A DNA stretch of 64,000 bases, taken from assembly GCA_003282145.1 (NCBI GenBank), contig QBZZ01000009.1, positions 1-64,000 of the forward strand, read 5' to 3'. The notes beneath the pieces are model-generated. The model was not told the DNA's origin. It did not search any database and worked only from the letters and a program-made list of their open reading frames with translations. The position numbers were made by a program, and so were the translations under genes. This document shows, one piece after another, positions 9,459-18,862 of this stretch. Position 1 is the first letter of the stretch. The number at the start of each line of letters is the position of its first letter. Source of the stretch: SAR116 cluster bacterium AG-337-N21. Its GTDB lineage: Bacteria; Pseudomonadota; Alphaproteobacteria; Puniceispirillales; Marisalimonadaceae.

Positions 9459-10385
9459 ATGAAAATGACTGGAATTATAAAAAAAATATTGAATAATTAT
9501 GAAAGTGATAATCCAGGCGTCAAAGCAAATTTGGCAAATATTTTAATGTCTGGTAAATTAGCCGGTACTGGTAAATTAGTTATTCTTCCAGTAGATCAAG
9601 GTTTCGAGCATGGTCCAGCAAGATCTTTTGCAAAAAACTTTCTAGGTTATGATCCTCATTATCATTTTAAGTTAGCAATAAACGCTGGTTTGTCTGCTTT
9701 TGCGGCCCCTTTAGGGATGTTAGAAGCCGGAGCTGACACTTTTGCCGGTCAAATTCCTCTAATTATGAAAGTAAATAGTTCTAATTCCTTATCAAGAGAA
9801 AAAGGAGCTCCTACCCAAGCTATAACAGGTTCAGTTAGCGAAGCAATTAGGCTTGGGTGTTCTGCTGTGGGATTTACTATTTATCCAGGATCTGACGCGG
9901 CTTTAGATATGATAACAGAAATTCAAGAAATCGCACTTGAAGCCAAGGATGCGGGTCTTGCTGTTATAGTTTGGAGCTATCCACGGGGTGGAGATATAAG
10001 TAAAGAAGGAGAAACGGCAATAGATATTGTTTCTTACGCAGCTCACATGGCCGCATTAGTAGGGGCTCATATAATTAAAGTAAAACCTCCAACATCTTTT
10101 ATTGAACTAAGTGAAGCCAAAAAAGTTTATATGTCAGAGAATATCCCAATTGATACTTTAACTGATCGTATAAAACATGTTGTGCAATCATGTTTTCATG
10201 GGAAAAGGTTAGTAGTTTTTTCAGGTGGAAACTCAAGGGATAAAGATAATCTTTTGAAAGAAGTTAAGGAACTATATTTAGGAGGAGCAAGCGGATCAAT
10301 AATTGGTAGAAATTCTTTTCAACGGCCGTATGATGAAGCATTAGATTTATTAAACCAAATTACAAATATTTACAAAGGAAAGTAA
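9459..10385 (+). CDS. Class I fructose-bisphosphate aldolase (DhnA/FbaB type)
   Basis: TIM-barrel Schiff-base aldolase for fructose-1,6-bisphosphate in glycolysis/gluconeogenesis. The motif LPVDQGFEHGPARSF (residues 43-57) and the Schiff-base lysine in AHIIKVKPP (K207) identify the DhnA family; a C-terminal phosphate-binding loop (VFSGGNSRD, GGASGSIIGRNSFQRP) is present. The length of 308 aa fits. AAGGG lies about 8 bases before the ATG. It heads a plus-strand run with efp one base downstream of its stop codon. Confidence 0.92.
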   Translation: MKMTGIIKKILNNYESDNPGVKANLANILMSGKLAGTGKLVILPVDQGFEHGPARSFAKNFLGYDPHYHFKLAINAGLSAFAAPLGMLEAGADTFAGQIPLIMKVNSSNSLSREKGAPTQAITGSVSEAIRLGCSAVGFTIYPGSDAALDMITEIQEIALEAKDAGLAVIVWSYPRGGDISKEGETAIDIVSYAAHMAALVGAHIIKVKPPTSFIELSEAKKVYMSENIPIDTLTDRIKHVVQSCFHGKRLVVFSGGNSRDKDNLLKEVKELYLGGASGSIIGRNSFQRPYDEALDLLNQITNIYKGK

Positions 10386-10386
10386 T

Positions 10387-10953
10387 TTGAAAGTTAATGG
10401 AAATACAATAAAACCAGGTAATGTAATAGAACATAAAAATCAATTGTGGGTAGCAACTAAAACAAGCCATGTAAAGCCTGGTAAAGGTGGTGCATTTGCA
10501 CAAATTGAGCTAAAAAACTTAAAGGATGGATCAAAACTTAATGAACGCTTTAGGTCCTCTGAAAATGTGGAAAAAGTCATCTTAGACGAGACACCGCATG
10601 TATATTTATATCAAGAAAATAATAATCTTATATTTATGAACAATCAAACATTCGAGCAAATTACAGTAAATATTGATCTGATAGGAGACCAAGCAGCTTT
10701 TTTACAAGATGGAATGAATGTTATTATAAATTTATATAATGAAAATCCTGTGTCCATTATCATGCCTGATAATTGTGTTGAAGAAATAATTGAAGCTGAT
10801 GCTGTTATAAAAGGGCAAACAGTTTCATCATCTTTCAAACCAGCTATTTTAAAGAATGGGATCAAAGTAATGGTACCTGGTCATATTGAAGTTGGAAGTA
10901 AAATAGTAGTTAGACCTTCAGACGGTACTTACGTAGAAAAAGCTAAGACCTAG
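10387..10953 (+). CDS. efp: Translation elongation factor P
   Basis: Relieves ribosome stalling at polyproline. Three beta-barrel domains are present over 188 aa. The modification loop SHVKPGKGGAF places the modifiable lysine at K33, so an EpmA-type beta-lysylation route would be expected; no modification gene lies in this window. The start is TTG, one base after the aldolase stop, with GGAAAG of the aldolase 3' end as Shine-Dalgarno. The proline-rich TolA linker encoded nearby is a plausible client. Confidence 0.97.
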   Translation: MKVNGNTIKPGNVIEHKNQLWVATKTSHVKPGKGGAFAQIELKNLKDGSKLNERFRSSENVEKVILDETPHVYLYQENNNLIFMNNQTFEQITVNIDLIGDQAAFLQDGMNVIINLYNENPVSIIMPDNCVEEIIEADAVIKGQTVSSSFKPAILKNGIKVMVPGHIEVGSKIVVRPSDGTYVEKAKT

Positions 10954-10991
10954 CAATAGTATAAATATCAAATATCTAATTTGGAGTGAGA

Positions 10992-11792
10992 ATGAGTAAT
11001 AAGTCACCACTTTTAAATATTATTTTCCAATCTTTAAATAAGATAACAAAAAATGTGCTTAGAGATTTTGGAGAAATTGAAAATTTGCAAGTTTCTCCAA
11101 ACTCTATTGATAACTTTGTTTCAAAAACTGAAAACAAAATTTATTCTACACTACTGGAAGATTTAACTAAAGCTAGGCCAAAGTGGGGAATGAAATTAAA
11201 TTCTATGGAAGAAAGTATTGAAGATAAATATTATTGGATAGTTGATATATTAAACGGAAGATTTAACTTTGCACATGCATTGCCGTATTTTTCTATTTCA
11301 ATTTCAGTAGAATTTAATAATGAAATTTTATCTACTGTTATTCTAGATCCATTAAGAGACGAATTATTTTTTGCAGAAAAAGGTAAGGGATCCTATTTAA
11401 ATGATAGGAGAATACGAGTTTCTCGAAGAAGTTCGATAGGCTCATGTGTGTTTTCAATATATGATGATAGTCAAACAACAAACAACAAAATACCTAATAA
11501 TATCTTTGAACCGATATATGGTCTAGCATCTAAATACTCTTCAGTTACACGTGAATTTGGGTCTTCAGCTCTAAATTTTGCATGGTTAGCTTCTGGAAAA
11601 ATTGATTGTTTATTTGCTAATAATTTAAATAAGAATCAAGTTGCTTGTGGAGAACTTTTAATTAAAGAATCAGGAGGATATTTAACTAACTTAAAATATA
11701 TTAATGCTTACAAAACTTCTCGTGATTTATTAATTGGTGCAAACCCAACCTTACATAAAGAGCTTCTTAAAAAGATTAATAATAAATTGTAG
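10992..11792 (+). CDS. SuhB/inositol monophosphatase-like protein with lost metal ligands
   Basis: Fold-level match to inositol monophosphatases: WIVD..LNGRFNFAHALPYF (82-100), REFGSSALNFAWLASGKID (187-205) and ACGELLIKESGGY (218-230). Key catalytic positions are altered. The canonical DPLDGT is DILNGR here (N88 replaces the second metal-binding Asp), and the canonical WD of the WDxAAG motif is NQ (Q216 replaces Asp). Phosphatase activity is therefore doubtful (inference). E. coli SuhB has a non-catalytic role in rRNA antitermination, which is one possible retained function. The ATG at 10992 has GGAG five bases upstream; an in-frame GTG at 10986 overlaps that Shine-Dalgarno and is less likely. 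Confidence 0.8.
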   Translation: MSNKSPLLNIIFQSLNKITKNVLRDFGEIENLQVSPNSIDNFVSKTENKIYSTLLEDLTKARPKWGMKLNSMEESIEDKYYWIVDILNGRFNFAHALPYFSISISVEFNNEILSTVILDPLRDELFFAEKGKGSYLNDRRIRVSRRSSIGSCVFSIYDDSQTTNNKIPNNIFEPIYGLASKYSSVTREFGSSALNFAWLASGKIDCLFANNLNKNQVACGELLIKESGGYLTNLKYINAYKTSRDLLIGANPTLHKELLKKINNKL

Positions 11793-11865
11793 CAAATGAA
11801 ATTAATAATTTTGTGTCATACAAAAGTCATGTTTTAATGATTTTATCTTAAAAATGGGGATAAAA

Positions 11866-12918
11866 ATGACAGATCCAAATAAATATGCTTTTAGAATGCT
11901 GCTTTTGTTAGTTATTGTAATTATTTTAATTTCATTTTTATTTATTCCTTTAAAACAAGCTTTTGAAGGCAACACAGCACTTAATAGTGTGATTATTAGT
12001 ACTTTTATTTTAGGTACTATTTTTTCATTCCGGCAAACCTTTCGTTTAAGCAAAGAGGCTAAATGGCTTAAATTTATTAAAAGAAAAGATAGTTTAATGC
12101 CTGCTAATGTTGCTCTTAAAATAAAGCCAACACTTCTTGCACCAGTAGCAGCTGTCCTTACTGAAAATAGGAAAGATAACCCCTCATTATCTGCAAATTC
12201 ACTTGGAACTATTCTAGACGGTGTTTCATCGAGATTAGATGAAAGTAGAGAAATTTTGAGATATATGATTGGACTTCTTGTTTTTCTAGGTTTATTAGGT
12301 ACATTTTGGGGCTTGCTACAAACAATTTCATCTGTTTCTGGAGTTATAAATACAATTGATTTTAATATTGGTAATAATCCTAACGATGGTAACTCCTTGT
12401 TTATGGATATTCAAAAAGGATTAAGTGCTCCTCTTAATGGAATGTCTACAGCTTTTTCTTCATCCTTATTTGGTCTTGCTGGCTCACTTATTTTAGGATT
12501 TTTAGATCTTCAAGTTGGTCAGGCAAGTAATCGGTTCTTTAATGAATTAGAAGATTGGTTGTCTCAAATGGCTATTTTTACTGCAAGTGAAGGAGGAAGC
12601 ACTGGCTTAAGTGAAGCAGCTGTAGAAAATTTAGCAATTGTATCCAAGCGAGCTAACCAAAATGAGAATGAAAGAGTAAGGATAACTGAAAACATAAACG
12701 AATTAACAATTGTTTTAAATCGACTTGTTGAAAAACTTGATGAAGATAGAAGTGTGAAAGATCATTTAATTACTATTTCATCAATTCTTAAAAATTTAAG
12801 TGAACAAAATTCTAATAATATTTCAGAATTTCAATCTAATCTTACTCTAGAGTTAAGAGCAATCTCAAAACAATTATCAGAAATGGAAAAATCATATAAC
12901 AAGCTAAATAATAAATAA
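11866..12918 (+). CDS. MotA/TolQ/ExbB-like proton channel protein
   Basis: Membrane protein with about four hydrophobic segments (about 10-30, 40-58, 133-157 and 190-215). The third contains LLVFLGLLGTFWGLLQTISS and the fourth SSLFGLAGSLILGFLDLQ, both characteristic of the MotA/TolQ/ExbB superfamily. A soluble helical tail of about 120 residues follows. With the next gene it forms a MotAB-like stator pair. No flagellar gene is nearby, and the pair is known from alphaproteobacteria near rpmE and efp; its function is unknown. I chose the ATG at 11866 because GGGGA lies five bases upstream; another ATG at 11854 would add four residues. Confidence 0.85.
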   Translation: MTDPNKYAFRMLLLLVIVIILISFLFIPLKQAFEGNTALNSVIISTFILGTIFSFRQTFRLSKEAKWLKFIKRKDSLMPANVALKIKPTLLAPVAAVLTENRKDNPSLSANSLGTILDGVSSRLDESREILRYMIGLLVFLGLLGTFWGLLQTISSVSGVINTIDFNIGNNPNDGNSLFMDIQKGLSAPLNGMSTAFSSSLFGLAGSLILGFLDLQVGQASNRFFNELEDWLSQMAIFTASEGGSTGLSEAAVENLAIVSKRANQNENERVRITENINELTIVLNRLVEKLDEDRSVKDHLITISSILKNLSEQNSNNISEFQSNLTLELRAISKQLSEMEKSYNKLNNK

Positions 12919-12949
12919 AATATTTTAAGATTTAAAGAATTAATTTGTA

Positions 12950-14095
12950 ATGTTAAATAAAGTTAGAAGAAGACAAGTAGACTATACATGGCCAGGATTT
13001 GTAGACGCATTGGCAAGCTTATTGATGGTAATTATTTTTGTCTTAATGATATTTGTTTTATCGCAATTTTTTCTTTCACAAAAAATGACTGGTCAAGATG
13101 AAGCCCTAGTTGAATTAAAGAATAATTTAGTAGAGTTAGATAAAATGCTCTCTCTAGAAAGGGAAACGACAACAGAATTAACAGCACAACTATCTTTGTT
13201 GGAAACTAATATAGCAGAAGTCAAAAAAAACTTAAAAGATGAAAAAGAACTTGTAACTCAATTTAAAAAAGAGCTAACCGGTCAAAGCAACATTCTTAGC
13301 CTGAATCAGATAGAAATTGAAGACTTAAAAACAAAACTAAAAATAAAGATGCAAGATACACTTCTTTTGAAGAATAATCTTTCAAAGTTAGAGAAAAGAA
13401 TAAATAAAAAAGATACAGATATAAATGAAAAGAATGAAACTATTAATGCAAACAAAAAAGAAATAAATGAATTAATATCTGCGTCTCTTAAATTACGAAA
13501 TAAATTGTCTCAATTACAAACTCTTTTATCAGCCTACAAGGCAAAAGATAAAAAAGAAAAAGTTAAAACAATTAATATAGGGAAAGAAATAAATTCTGCT
13601 CTTGCTAGAAGAGTAGAAGAACTCCAAAAATTCAAATCAGATTTTTTTGGTAGAGTACGAGAACTTATTAAAGAACGTAAAGAGATAAGAATAGTAGGAG
13701 ATAGATTCGTTTTTCAATCAGAAGTTCTGTTTAAAGTTGGTTCAGAAGAATTAGGCATTAAGGGACAAGAAGAAATGGCTAAGCTTGCAATAACTTTAAT
13801 AGATATAGAAAAATCATTACCTACCGATATTGATTGGATACTTCAAATCGATGGACACACAGATAATTTACCAGTTAAGAAAGGGCAGAATTATCGAGAT
13901 AATTGGGAGTTATCAACAAAAAGAGCTTTATCTGTTCTAAGATTTTTAATAAAGCAAGGTATTAAACCTAATAGGTTGTCTGCCTCAGGCTATGGAAGTT
14001 TTCAACCAATTGATAAAAAAAATACTAATATTGCAAGAGCAAAAAATAGACGGATTGAAATGAAAATAACACAGAGCACAAAAACTAATCAATAA
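12950..14095 (+). CDS. MotB-like OmpA-domain peptidoglycan-binding protein
   Basis: Partner of the preceding channel. One N-terminal transmembrane helix (about 20-43) is preceded by FVDALASLLMVIIF with D19 in the place of the MotB proton-carrying aspartate. A long coiled coil (about 50-205) is followed by an OmpA-type peptidoglycan-binding domain (about 235-375), with IDGHTDNLPV and the NRRIEMKI end. The architecture matches MotB, not TolR/ExbD, and suggests a cell-wall-anchored, ion-driven machine (inference). The gene is 31 bases downstream of the channel gene and eight bases upstream of a small membrane protein. Confidence 0.87.
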   Translation: MLNKVRRRQVDYTWPGFVDALASLLMVIIFVLMIFVLSQFFLSQKMTGQDEALVELKNNLVELDKMLSLERETTTELTAQLSLLETNIAEVKKNLKDEKELVTQFKKELTGQSNILSLNQIEIEDLKTKLKIKMQDTLLLKNNLSKLEKRINKKDTDINEKNETINANKKEINELISASLKLRNKLSQLQTLLSAYKAKDKKEKVKTINIGKEINSALARRVEELQKFKSDFFGRVRELIKERKEIRIVGDRFVFQSEVLFKVGSEELGIKGQEEMAKLAITLIDIEKSLPTDIDWILQIDGHTDNLPVKKGQNYRDNWELSTKRALSVLRFLIKQGIKPNRLSASGYGSFQPIDKKNTNIARAKNRRIEMKITQSTKTNQ

Positions 14096-14103
14096 GAGAG
14101 AAA

Positions 14104-14400
14104 ATGATAGAAAAACTAGTTAATAAATTTAAAGCAGATTCAATAAGACATTTATTTATAATTTTTATTATATTTGCAATAAGTGGATCAGGCTCTTTAT
14201 TTATATCCTCTCCAATTTTAGTTGCACTTGGTTTAGATAAATTAATTACATTTTATCCGCTATACATTTTTGTAAGAATAATTTTAATTATTCCCATTTA
14301 TCAATTTATATTAATTATAATAGCCTCACTTTTTGGGGAGTTTAATTATTTCTGGAAATTCGAAAAAAAATTTCTTCAACGGCTTAGAATTATAAAATAA
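14104..14400 (+). CDS. Small membrane protein, unknown function
   Basis: A 98-residue protein with probably two to three hydrophobic segments (about 17-45, 50-80) and a basic C-terminal tail (EKKFLQRLRIIK). I do not recognise a family with confidence. AGAGAG lies just before the ATG, and the gene begins eight bases after the MotB-like gene, so it is likely co-transcribed with the stator pair and may be an accessory subunit (inference from position only). Confidence 0.7.
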   Translation: MIEKLVNKFKADSIRHLFIIFIIFAISGSGSLFISSPILVALGLDKLITFYPLYIFVRIILIIPIYQFILIIIASLFGEFNYFWKFEKKFLQRLRIIK

Positions 14401-14469
14401 TTCAAATAACTTGTATTTATTAAAATTTAGTTGTAGATAATCAATAATCAATTAGTTTAAGAGTTTAAT

Positions 14470-14697
14470 ATGAAAAAAGATATTCACCCTGATTATCACG
14501 AGATTACTATTATTATGACTGACGGAACTGAATATAAGACTAAATCCACTATGGGAAAAGCTGGAGACACCCTTAAACTCGATATAGATCCAAAATCTCA
14601 TCCTGCTTGGACTGGACAGCACAGAATATTAGATTCCGGTGGTCAGGTCGCTCGTTTTAATAAACGCTTTTCAGGCCTCGGGATAAAAACTAACTAA
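14470..14697 (+). CDS. rpmE: 50S ribosomal protein bL31
   Basis: 75-residue bL31 with the family start [12 protein letters not shown] and the C-terminal motif [10 protein letters not shown]. The zinc-binding cysteines of the C+ type are absent, so this is the non-zinc (C-) paralogue. The last four bases overlap the 3' end of the converging glyS gene. A 69-base AT-rich leader separates it from the upstream membrane protein gene, so it may have its own promoter, but I see no clear -35/-10 pair. Confidence 0.96.
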   Translation: MKKDIHPDYHEITIIMTDGTEYKTKSTMGKAGDTLKLDIDPKSHPAWTGQHRILDSGGQVARFNKRFSGLGIKTN

Positions 14698-16787
14698 TTC
14701 TCTATATAATGAAAATTACTATATTTTAATATTCTTTCTGTTAATTCCGTTAATAGTTTAATTCGGTTAAATTTTATTTTCTTATTTTCATGATTTACAA
14801 TTATTTTTTCAAAAAATGAATGTATAATATAATGTAAGTTAATAACTTCTTTCAAAATAATTCCTTGATGTTCTAGATCTGTTAAATATTTTTTTAAATT
14901 ATTGTCTAAATTCTGAGACTTATTATAAATTTCTTCTTCTTCAGAACTCTCAAAAAGATGAGGATTAACTTTCACTTTAGACATATCTGAACGTATGTTA
15001 GATTTAATTATATTGTTTAATCTTTTGAAATTGACTAAAAATGCTTTGAAATCATTAGTATCTTTAATATCATTAAGGCGGTTAACTCTTTCATACAGAA
15101 TCGGAAATAAATAATTTTTCGACTCTTTTAAACTGATAACTGACTCAATGATGTCATCTCTGAAATTTTGTTTTTTTAAAATAAATTTTACTTTATCAAT
15201 TATAAAATCAACCAAATCTAATTTGATTATTTTTGAGGAGTTTTTATAAGACTTAAGTGCTTCAGTAAAAAGATCATTTATAGAAATATTTAATTTTAAT
15301 TTCATTAAAATTTGAACTATGGAAAAACCAGCCCTTCTAAGCGCAAATGGATCTTTTGAGCCACTTGGCTTTTTATTTATTATGAAAAAACCTGTCAAAT
15401 TATCAATGTTATCAATCATAGAAAGCATGGAACCAAGTTTAGTTTTAGGCATATCATTTGAAATACCCTTTGGTTTATATTGATCAAAGATTGCGCTTGA
15501 AACCTCATTTGGTTTTTCATTTAATCTAGTATAATATCCTCCCATAATTCCCTGCAACTCTGGGAACTCTCCTACCATTTCTGAAACTAGATCGAATTTT
15601 GACAGAATACAAGCTTCTCTAGCCAAAGATACGTCTACTTTGAACAAGCTAGAAAAAAATTTAGAAACTTTCGTTAATCTAATTGTTTTCTCATGTAAAG
15701 AACCTAATCCTTCATAAAATAAAACATTTTTTAATTTCTCATTAAAATTTTCAATTTTAATAGAAGTATCTATTTTCCAGAAGAAGTTAGCATCAGACAA
15801 TCTAGCTTTTAATACCCTCTCATTACCCTCAATTATACTTTTATCTCTTTCTTTTTCAGGGACAGTATTGGCAACAAATAAAAATTTTGGTACTAAATTA
15901 TTTTTATCATCAATAATTGAAAAATACTTTTGATGAACTTTCATTGCAGTAGTTAATACTTCTTTCGGCAAGTTCATAAATTGTTTATCTATAGTTCCAA
16001 TTAAAACATTAGGAAATTCCACTAATCCTAGAATCTCGTCTAACAAAAACTCATCATCCAATAATTTTATATCTTTGTCTTTTAATAATAATTTTGTGTC
16101 GTTTATTATTTTGTGTTTTCTTTTTTTTCTATCTAATATAATGAAATTTTTTTCTAATAATCTTTCGTACTCATCTATACTTTGCACCTCTATTTTTTTA
16201 TCTTCATGTCTATGTCCAAAAGTAAAATTAGTAAAATTTAAAGAATTATTTTTATCTAATGCAACCTTTCCTTCTATGGGTTGATTATTGAATAACAACA
16301 AAATATTTCTGAGTGGCCTAGCCCATTTCAATTCAGAATAAGCCCATCTTTGACTTTTAGGCCAAACAAAATTATTTACAATTTCGTTAATAATCTCTGG
16401 CAAAACTTCAGAGGTATTTATTCCATTAATTTGGTTAAGATAAAAATAAAATTTTCCATTTTTTGTATCTTTAATAACAATTTCATTTTCTTTGATATTA
16501 TTTGACTTTAGGAAACCATGAATAGCCTTTTCGTTTGATCCAAGTCTAGGACCTCTTTTTTCAATTATTTGGTTTTTTTGTTTCAAATCTATATTTTTGA
16601 TAATGACTGATAGGTGTCTTGAACTGCTAAAAGTTGAAATTGGCCCATAACCTATATCCCTATTCACAAGTGACTTTTCAAATAGAGTTGTAAGCTGTTT
16701 TTCTGAACCAATTTGCATCCTAGCTGGTATTTCTTCAGAAAAAAGTTCTAAAAGCAAGTCACCTTTTTCAATATTATTATTAGACAT
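14694..16787 (-). CDS. glyS: Glycyl-tRNA synthetase beta subunit
   Basis: Beta subunit of the tetrameric bacterial glycyl-tRNA synthetase. The N-terminal signature [15 protein letters not shown], the central [19 protein letters not shown] and the block [12 protein letters not shown] are intact; the C-terminal half holds the anticodon-binding region. The 697-aa length is normal. It overlaps glyQ by eight bases, so the subunits are translationally coupled, and it overlaps the convergent rpmE by four bases. Confidence 0.97.
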   Translation of the reverse strand: MSNNNIEKGDLLLELFSEEIPARMQIGSEKQLTTLFEKSLVNRDIGYGPISTFSSSRHLSVIIKNIDLKQKNQIIEKRGPRLGSNEKAIHGFLKSNNIKENEIVIKDTKNGKFYFYLNQINGINTSEVLPEIINEIVNNFVWPKSQRWAYSELKWARPLRNILLLFNNQPIEGKVALDKNNSLNFTNFTFGHRHEDKKIEVQSIDEYERLLEKNFIILDRKKRKHKIINDTKLLLKDKDIKLLDDEFLLDEILGLVEFPNVLIGTIDKQFMNLPKEVLTTAMKVHQKYFSIIDDKNNLVPKFLFVANTVPEKERDKSIIEGNERVLKARLSDANFFWKIDTSIKIENFNEKLKNVLFYEGLGSLHEKTIRLTKVSKFFSSLFKVDVSLAREACILSKFDLVSEMVGEFPELQGIMGGYYTRLNEKPNEVSSAIFDQYKPKGISNDMPKTKLGSMLSMIDNIDNLTGFFIINKKPSGSKDPFALRRAGFSIVQILMKLKLNISINDLFTEALKSYKNSSKIIKLDLVDFIIDKVKFILKKQNFRDDIIESVISLKESKNYLFPILYERVNRLNDIKDTNDFKAFLVNFKRLNNIIKSNIRSDMSKVKVNPHLFESSEEEEIYNKSQNLDNNLKKYLTDLEHQGIILKEVINLHYIIHSFFEKIIVNHENKKIKFNRIKLLTELTERILKYSNFHYIEN

Positions 16788-17667
16788 TTGATTTGTTCAT
16801 CCAAGCTAAACAACATGATCTTGACATATTTCTTACCCTTAATATGTATGCTTGTCTTTCTGAAACAGAGATAACACCCCTTGCGTCCAATAGATTAAAA
16901 ATATGACTTGCTTTAATACACAGGTCATAGGCGGGAAGTGGTAAAGGATTAATTTTATCTTCTAGTAAAAATGAACATTCTTTTTCAGCATCATTAAAAT
17001 GTTGTATCAAAACAGACGAGTTTGACTTTTCAAAATTATAAATTGAAAATTCTTTTTCTTGTTGCAAAAAAATATCTCCATAAGTTTTTCCACCTTTATT
17101 TTTATCTAATCCATCCCAGTCTAGATGATAAACATTCTCTACTTTTTGAATAAACATTGCTAATCTCTCTAAACCATATGTAATTTCACTAGCAACTGGT
17201 TTTACTTCTATTCCTCCAACTTGTTGAAAATATGTAAATTGAGTGATTTCCATACCATCGCACCAAATTTCCCAACCCAACCCTGAAGCACCTAATGTTG
17301 GGCTTTCCCAATCATCTTCAACAAATCTGATATCATGATCTTTGAAGTCTAAACCAACAGCATTTAAACTTTCCAAGTAAAGGTTTTGTATGTTATCTGG
17401 GGATGGTTGAATAATAACTTGAAATTGATAATAATGTTGCAGTCTATTTGGGTTTTCTCCATATCTTCCATCTGTTGGTCTACGACATGGTTGAAGATAA
17501 GCTGCTTTCCAAATAGGATCTGGACCCAAAACTCTTAAAACTGTGGCAGGATGAAATGTTCCTGCACCAACTTCAGTGTCATAAGGTTGAATTAAAACAC
17601 ATCCTTGATTCATCCAATAAGACTGCAGTTTCATAATAATGTTTTGAAATGATTTATTTTTGTCCAT
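16780..17667 (-). CDS. glyQ: Glycyl-tRNA synthetase alpha subunit
   Basis: Catalytic alpha subunit that activates glycine and charges tRNA-Gly. The class II motifs are visible: the N-terminal [40 protein letters not shown] and [11 protein letters not shown]. The length of 295 aa is normal for the alpha subunit. It lies upstream of glyS in the standard glyQS order. The next gene upstream on the strand is a small zinc-ribbon protein 75 bases away. Confidence 0.98.
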   Translation of the reverse strand: MDKNKSFQNIIMKLQSYWMNQGCVLIQPYDTEVGAGTFHPATVLRVLGPDPIWKAAYLQPCRRPTDGRYGENPNRLQHYYQFQVIIQPSPDNIQNLYLESLNAVGLDFKDHDIRFVEDDWESPTLGASGLGWEIWCDGMEITQFTYFQQVGGIEVKPVASEITYGLERLAMFIQKVENVYHLDWDGLDKNKGGKTYGDIFLQQEKEFSIYNFEKSNSSVLIQHFNDAEKECSFLLEDKINPLPLPAYDLCIKASHIFNLLDARGVISVSERQAYILRVRNMSRSCCLAWMNKSNV

Positions 17668-17742
17668 TAAATAACATTTGACCTATTTAAAATAATTTAA
17701 TTCTATGTTTGATCGCTCATTAATAGTTAAAAGATATCAAAA

Positions 17743-17961
17743 TTAGACTTTAGAACATTCTTTATTGTTGCAACGGTCACCTGTACTCCATAAACCACAT
17801 TTATTACATTTAAATGCGTCAATACCTTTTTTATTAGCATCTGATTTATTTTCATTTTTATTTCTAAAGTTAAGTTTTCTTTTTTCTATTATTTTAAAAA
17901 TGTACCATACTGAAACAAGAATAATTAATAGCCAAAATATTTTACCTACAGAAAGCATCAT
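17743..17961 (-). CDS. Small membrane-anchored zinc-ribbon protein (PP0621-like)
   Basis: A 73-residue protein with an N-terminal transmembrane helix (IFWLLIILVSVWYIFKII), a basic linker, and a C-terminal CxxCG...CxxxxC cluster (CNKCGLWSTGDRCNNKEC) predicted to bind zinc. The layout resembles the PP0621 family, whose function is unknown. The start is the ATG at 17961, one base after the S49 peptidase stop; longer readings would overlap that gene. Co-transcription with the peptidase is likely. Confidence 0.75.
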   Translation of the reverse strand: MMLSVGKIFWLLIILVSVWYIFKIIEKRKLNFRNKNENKSDANKKGIDAFKCNKCGLWSTGDRCNNKECSKV

Positions 17962-17962
17962 T

Positions 17963-18772
17963 TTACAACCCAAACTTATTAAAAGAACTTCTTTCTTCAA
18001 CTTTAGATATCAACATATCTAAAGCTCCAGACAACAAACTTCCAAAACCAAAAAGTTTTTTCTTTGGCGCAAATTCTTTTATTTTTACATTTTCTCCGAA
18101 TCTTTCTTTTAAAACTGCTTTCATTTCGCCAAAAGAATCTATTAATCCAAGTTCTAAACTTTTTTCACCTGACCAAAAAGCTCCAGTAAAAATTTCTTTA
18201 TTTTCATTTGTAATTTTACCCCCACGTCTTGACTTAACAAATGAAATAAACTGGTTATGCAATTCTTTTTGGATCCCTTTTAATCTGTTAACATCATCTT
18301 TATTTTCAGGTAAAAATGGATCTAAAATCGCTTTATTATCGCCAGAAGTGTAAAGACGACGTTCTACTCCAAGTTTTTGAATTGCTTTGTCAAAGCCAAA
18401 TCCAGAAGATACAACGCCTATTGAACCAATTATTGAAGCTTTGCTTGCAAAAATTTCGTCTGCCGAACATGCTAACCAATATCCACCAGATGCAGCAACA
18501 TCTTCCACGAAGGCTATAACTGGAATATTTTTTTTCTCAGATAAACTTCTAATGCGCTTAGATATCATTTCAGATTGGACAGGTGATCCACCAGGAGAAT
18601 TTATTTGCAGTGCTACAACTTTTAAGTTTTTAACTGAAAAGGCATCTTCAATATTTTTGTCAATTTCATTTAAGTTCAAACCTTTTCTTCTACCCATATT
18701 AGGTGCAATAATTCCATTAAGTGGAATTACTGAAACATTTTGAGACTTTCTAAAAATAGAAAGGAAACCCAT
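17963..18772 (-). CDS. S49 family signal-peptide-peptidase-like serine protease
   Basis: ClpP-fold membrane-associated protease of the SppA/SohB family. The short N terminus contains RGIIAP-like beta strands (VIPLNGIIAPNMG). The catalytic Ser-Lys dyad is visible as S95 in DVAASGGYWLACSAD and K147 in YTSGDNKAILDPF. The C-terminal SGEKSLELGLIDSFG motif is typical. At 269 aa it is the short, single-domain type. It probably clears cleaved signal peptides or membrane protein fragments. It has no obvious N-terminal transmembrane anchor, unlike many SppA proteins. Confidence 0.92.
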   Translation of the reverse strand: MGFLSIFRKSQNVSVIPLNGIIAPNMGRRKGLNLNEIDKNIEDAFSVKNLKVVALQINSPGGSPVQSEMISKRIRSLSEKKNIPVIAFVEDVAASGGYWLACSADEIFASKASIIGSIGVVSSGFGFDKAIQKLGVERRLYTSGDNKAILDPFLPENKDDVNRLKGIQKELHNQFISFVKSRRGGKITNENKEIFTGAFWSGEKSLELGLIDSFGEMKAVLKERFGENVKIKEFAPKKKLFGFGSLLSGALDMLISKVEERSSFNKFGL

Positions 18773-18862
18773 GAAGTACCTCTATCTGTTGATTTTTATA
18801 TAATTAATTAATGTAAAAATTTAAAGTACAACATTTATTTAATTTCTTAAATAATTTGTTTG

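Noticed and set aside
11866-14095. Zorya-type antiviral defence (ZorAB resembles MotAB)
   Set aside because: No ZorC, ZorD or ZorE-type helicase or nuclease gene follows, and the neighbours (efp, rpmE) are housekeeping genes.
17668-17742. Glycine riboswitch upstream of glyQS
   Set aside because: The 75-base gap is AT-rich with no tandem aptamer-like GC-rich stems; too short for the aptamer.
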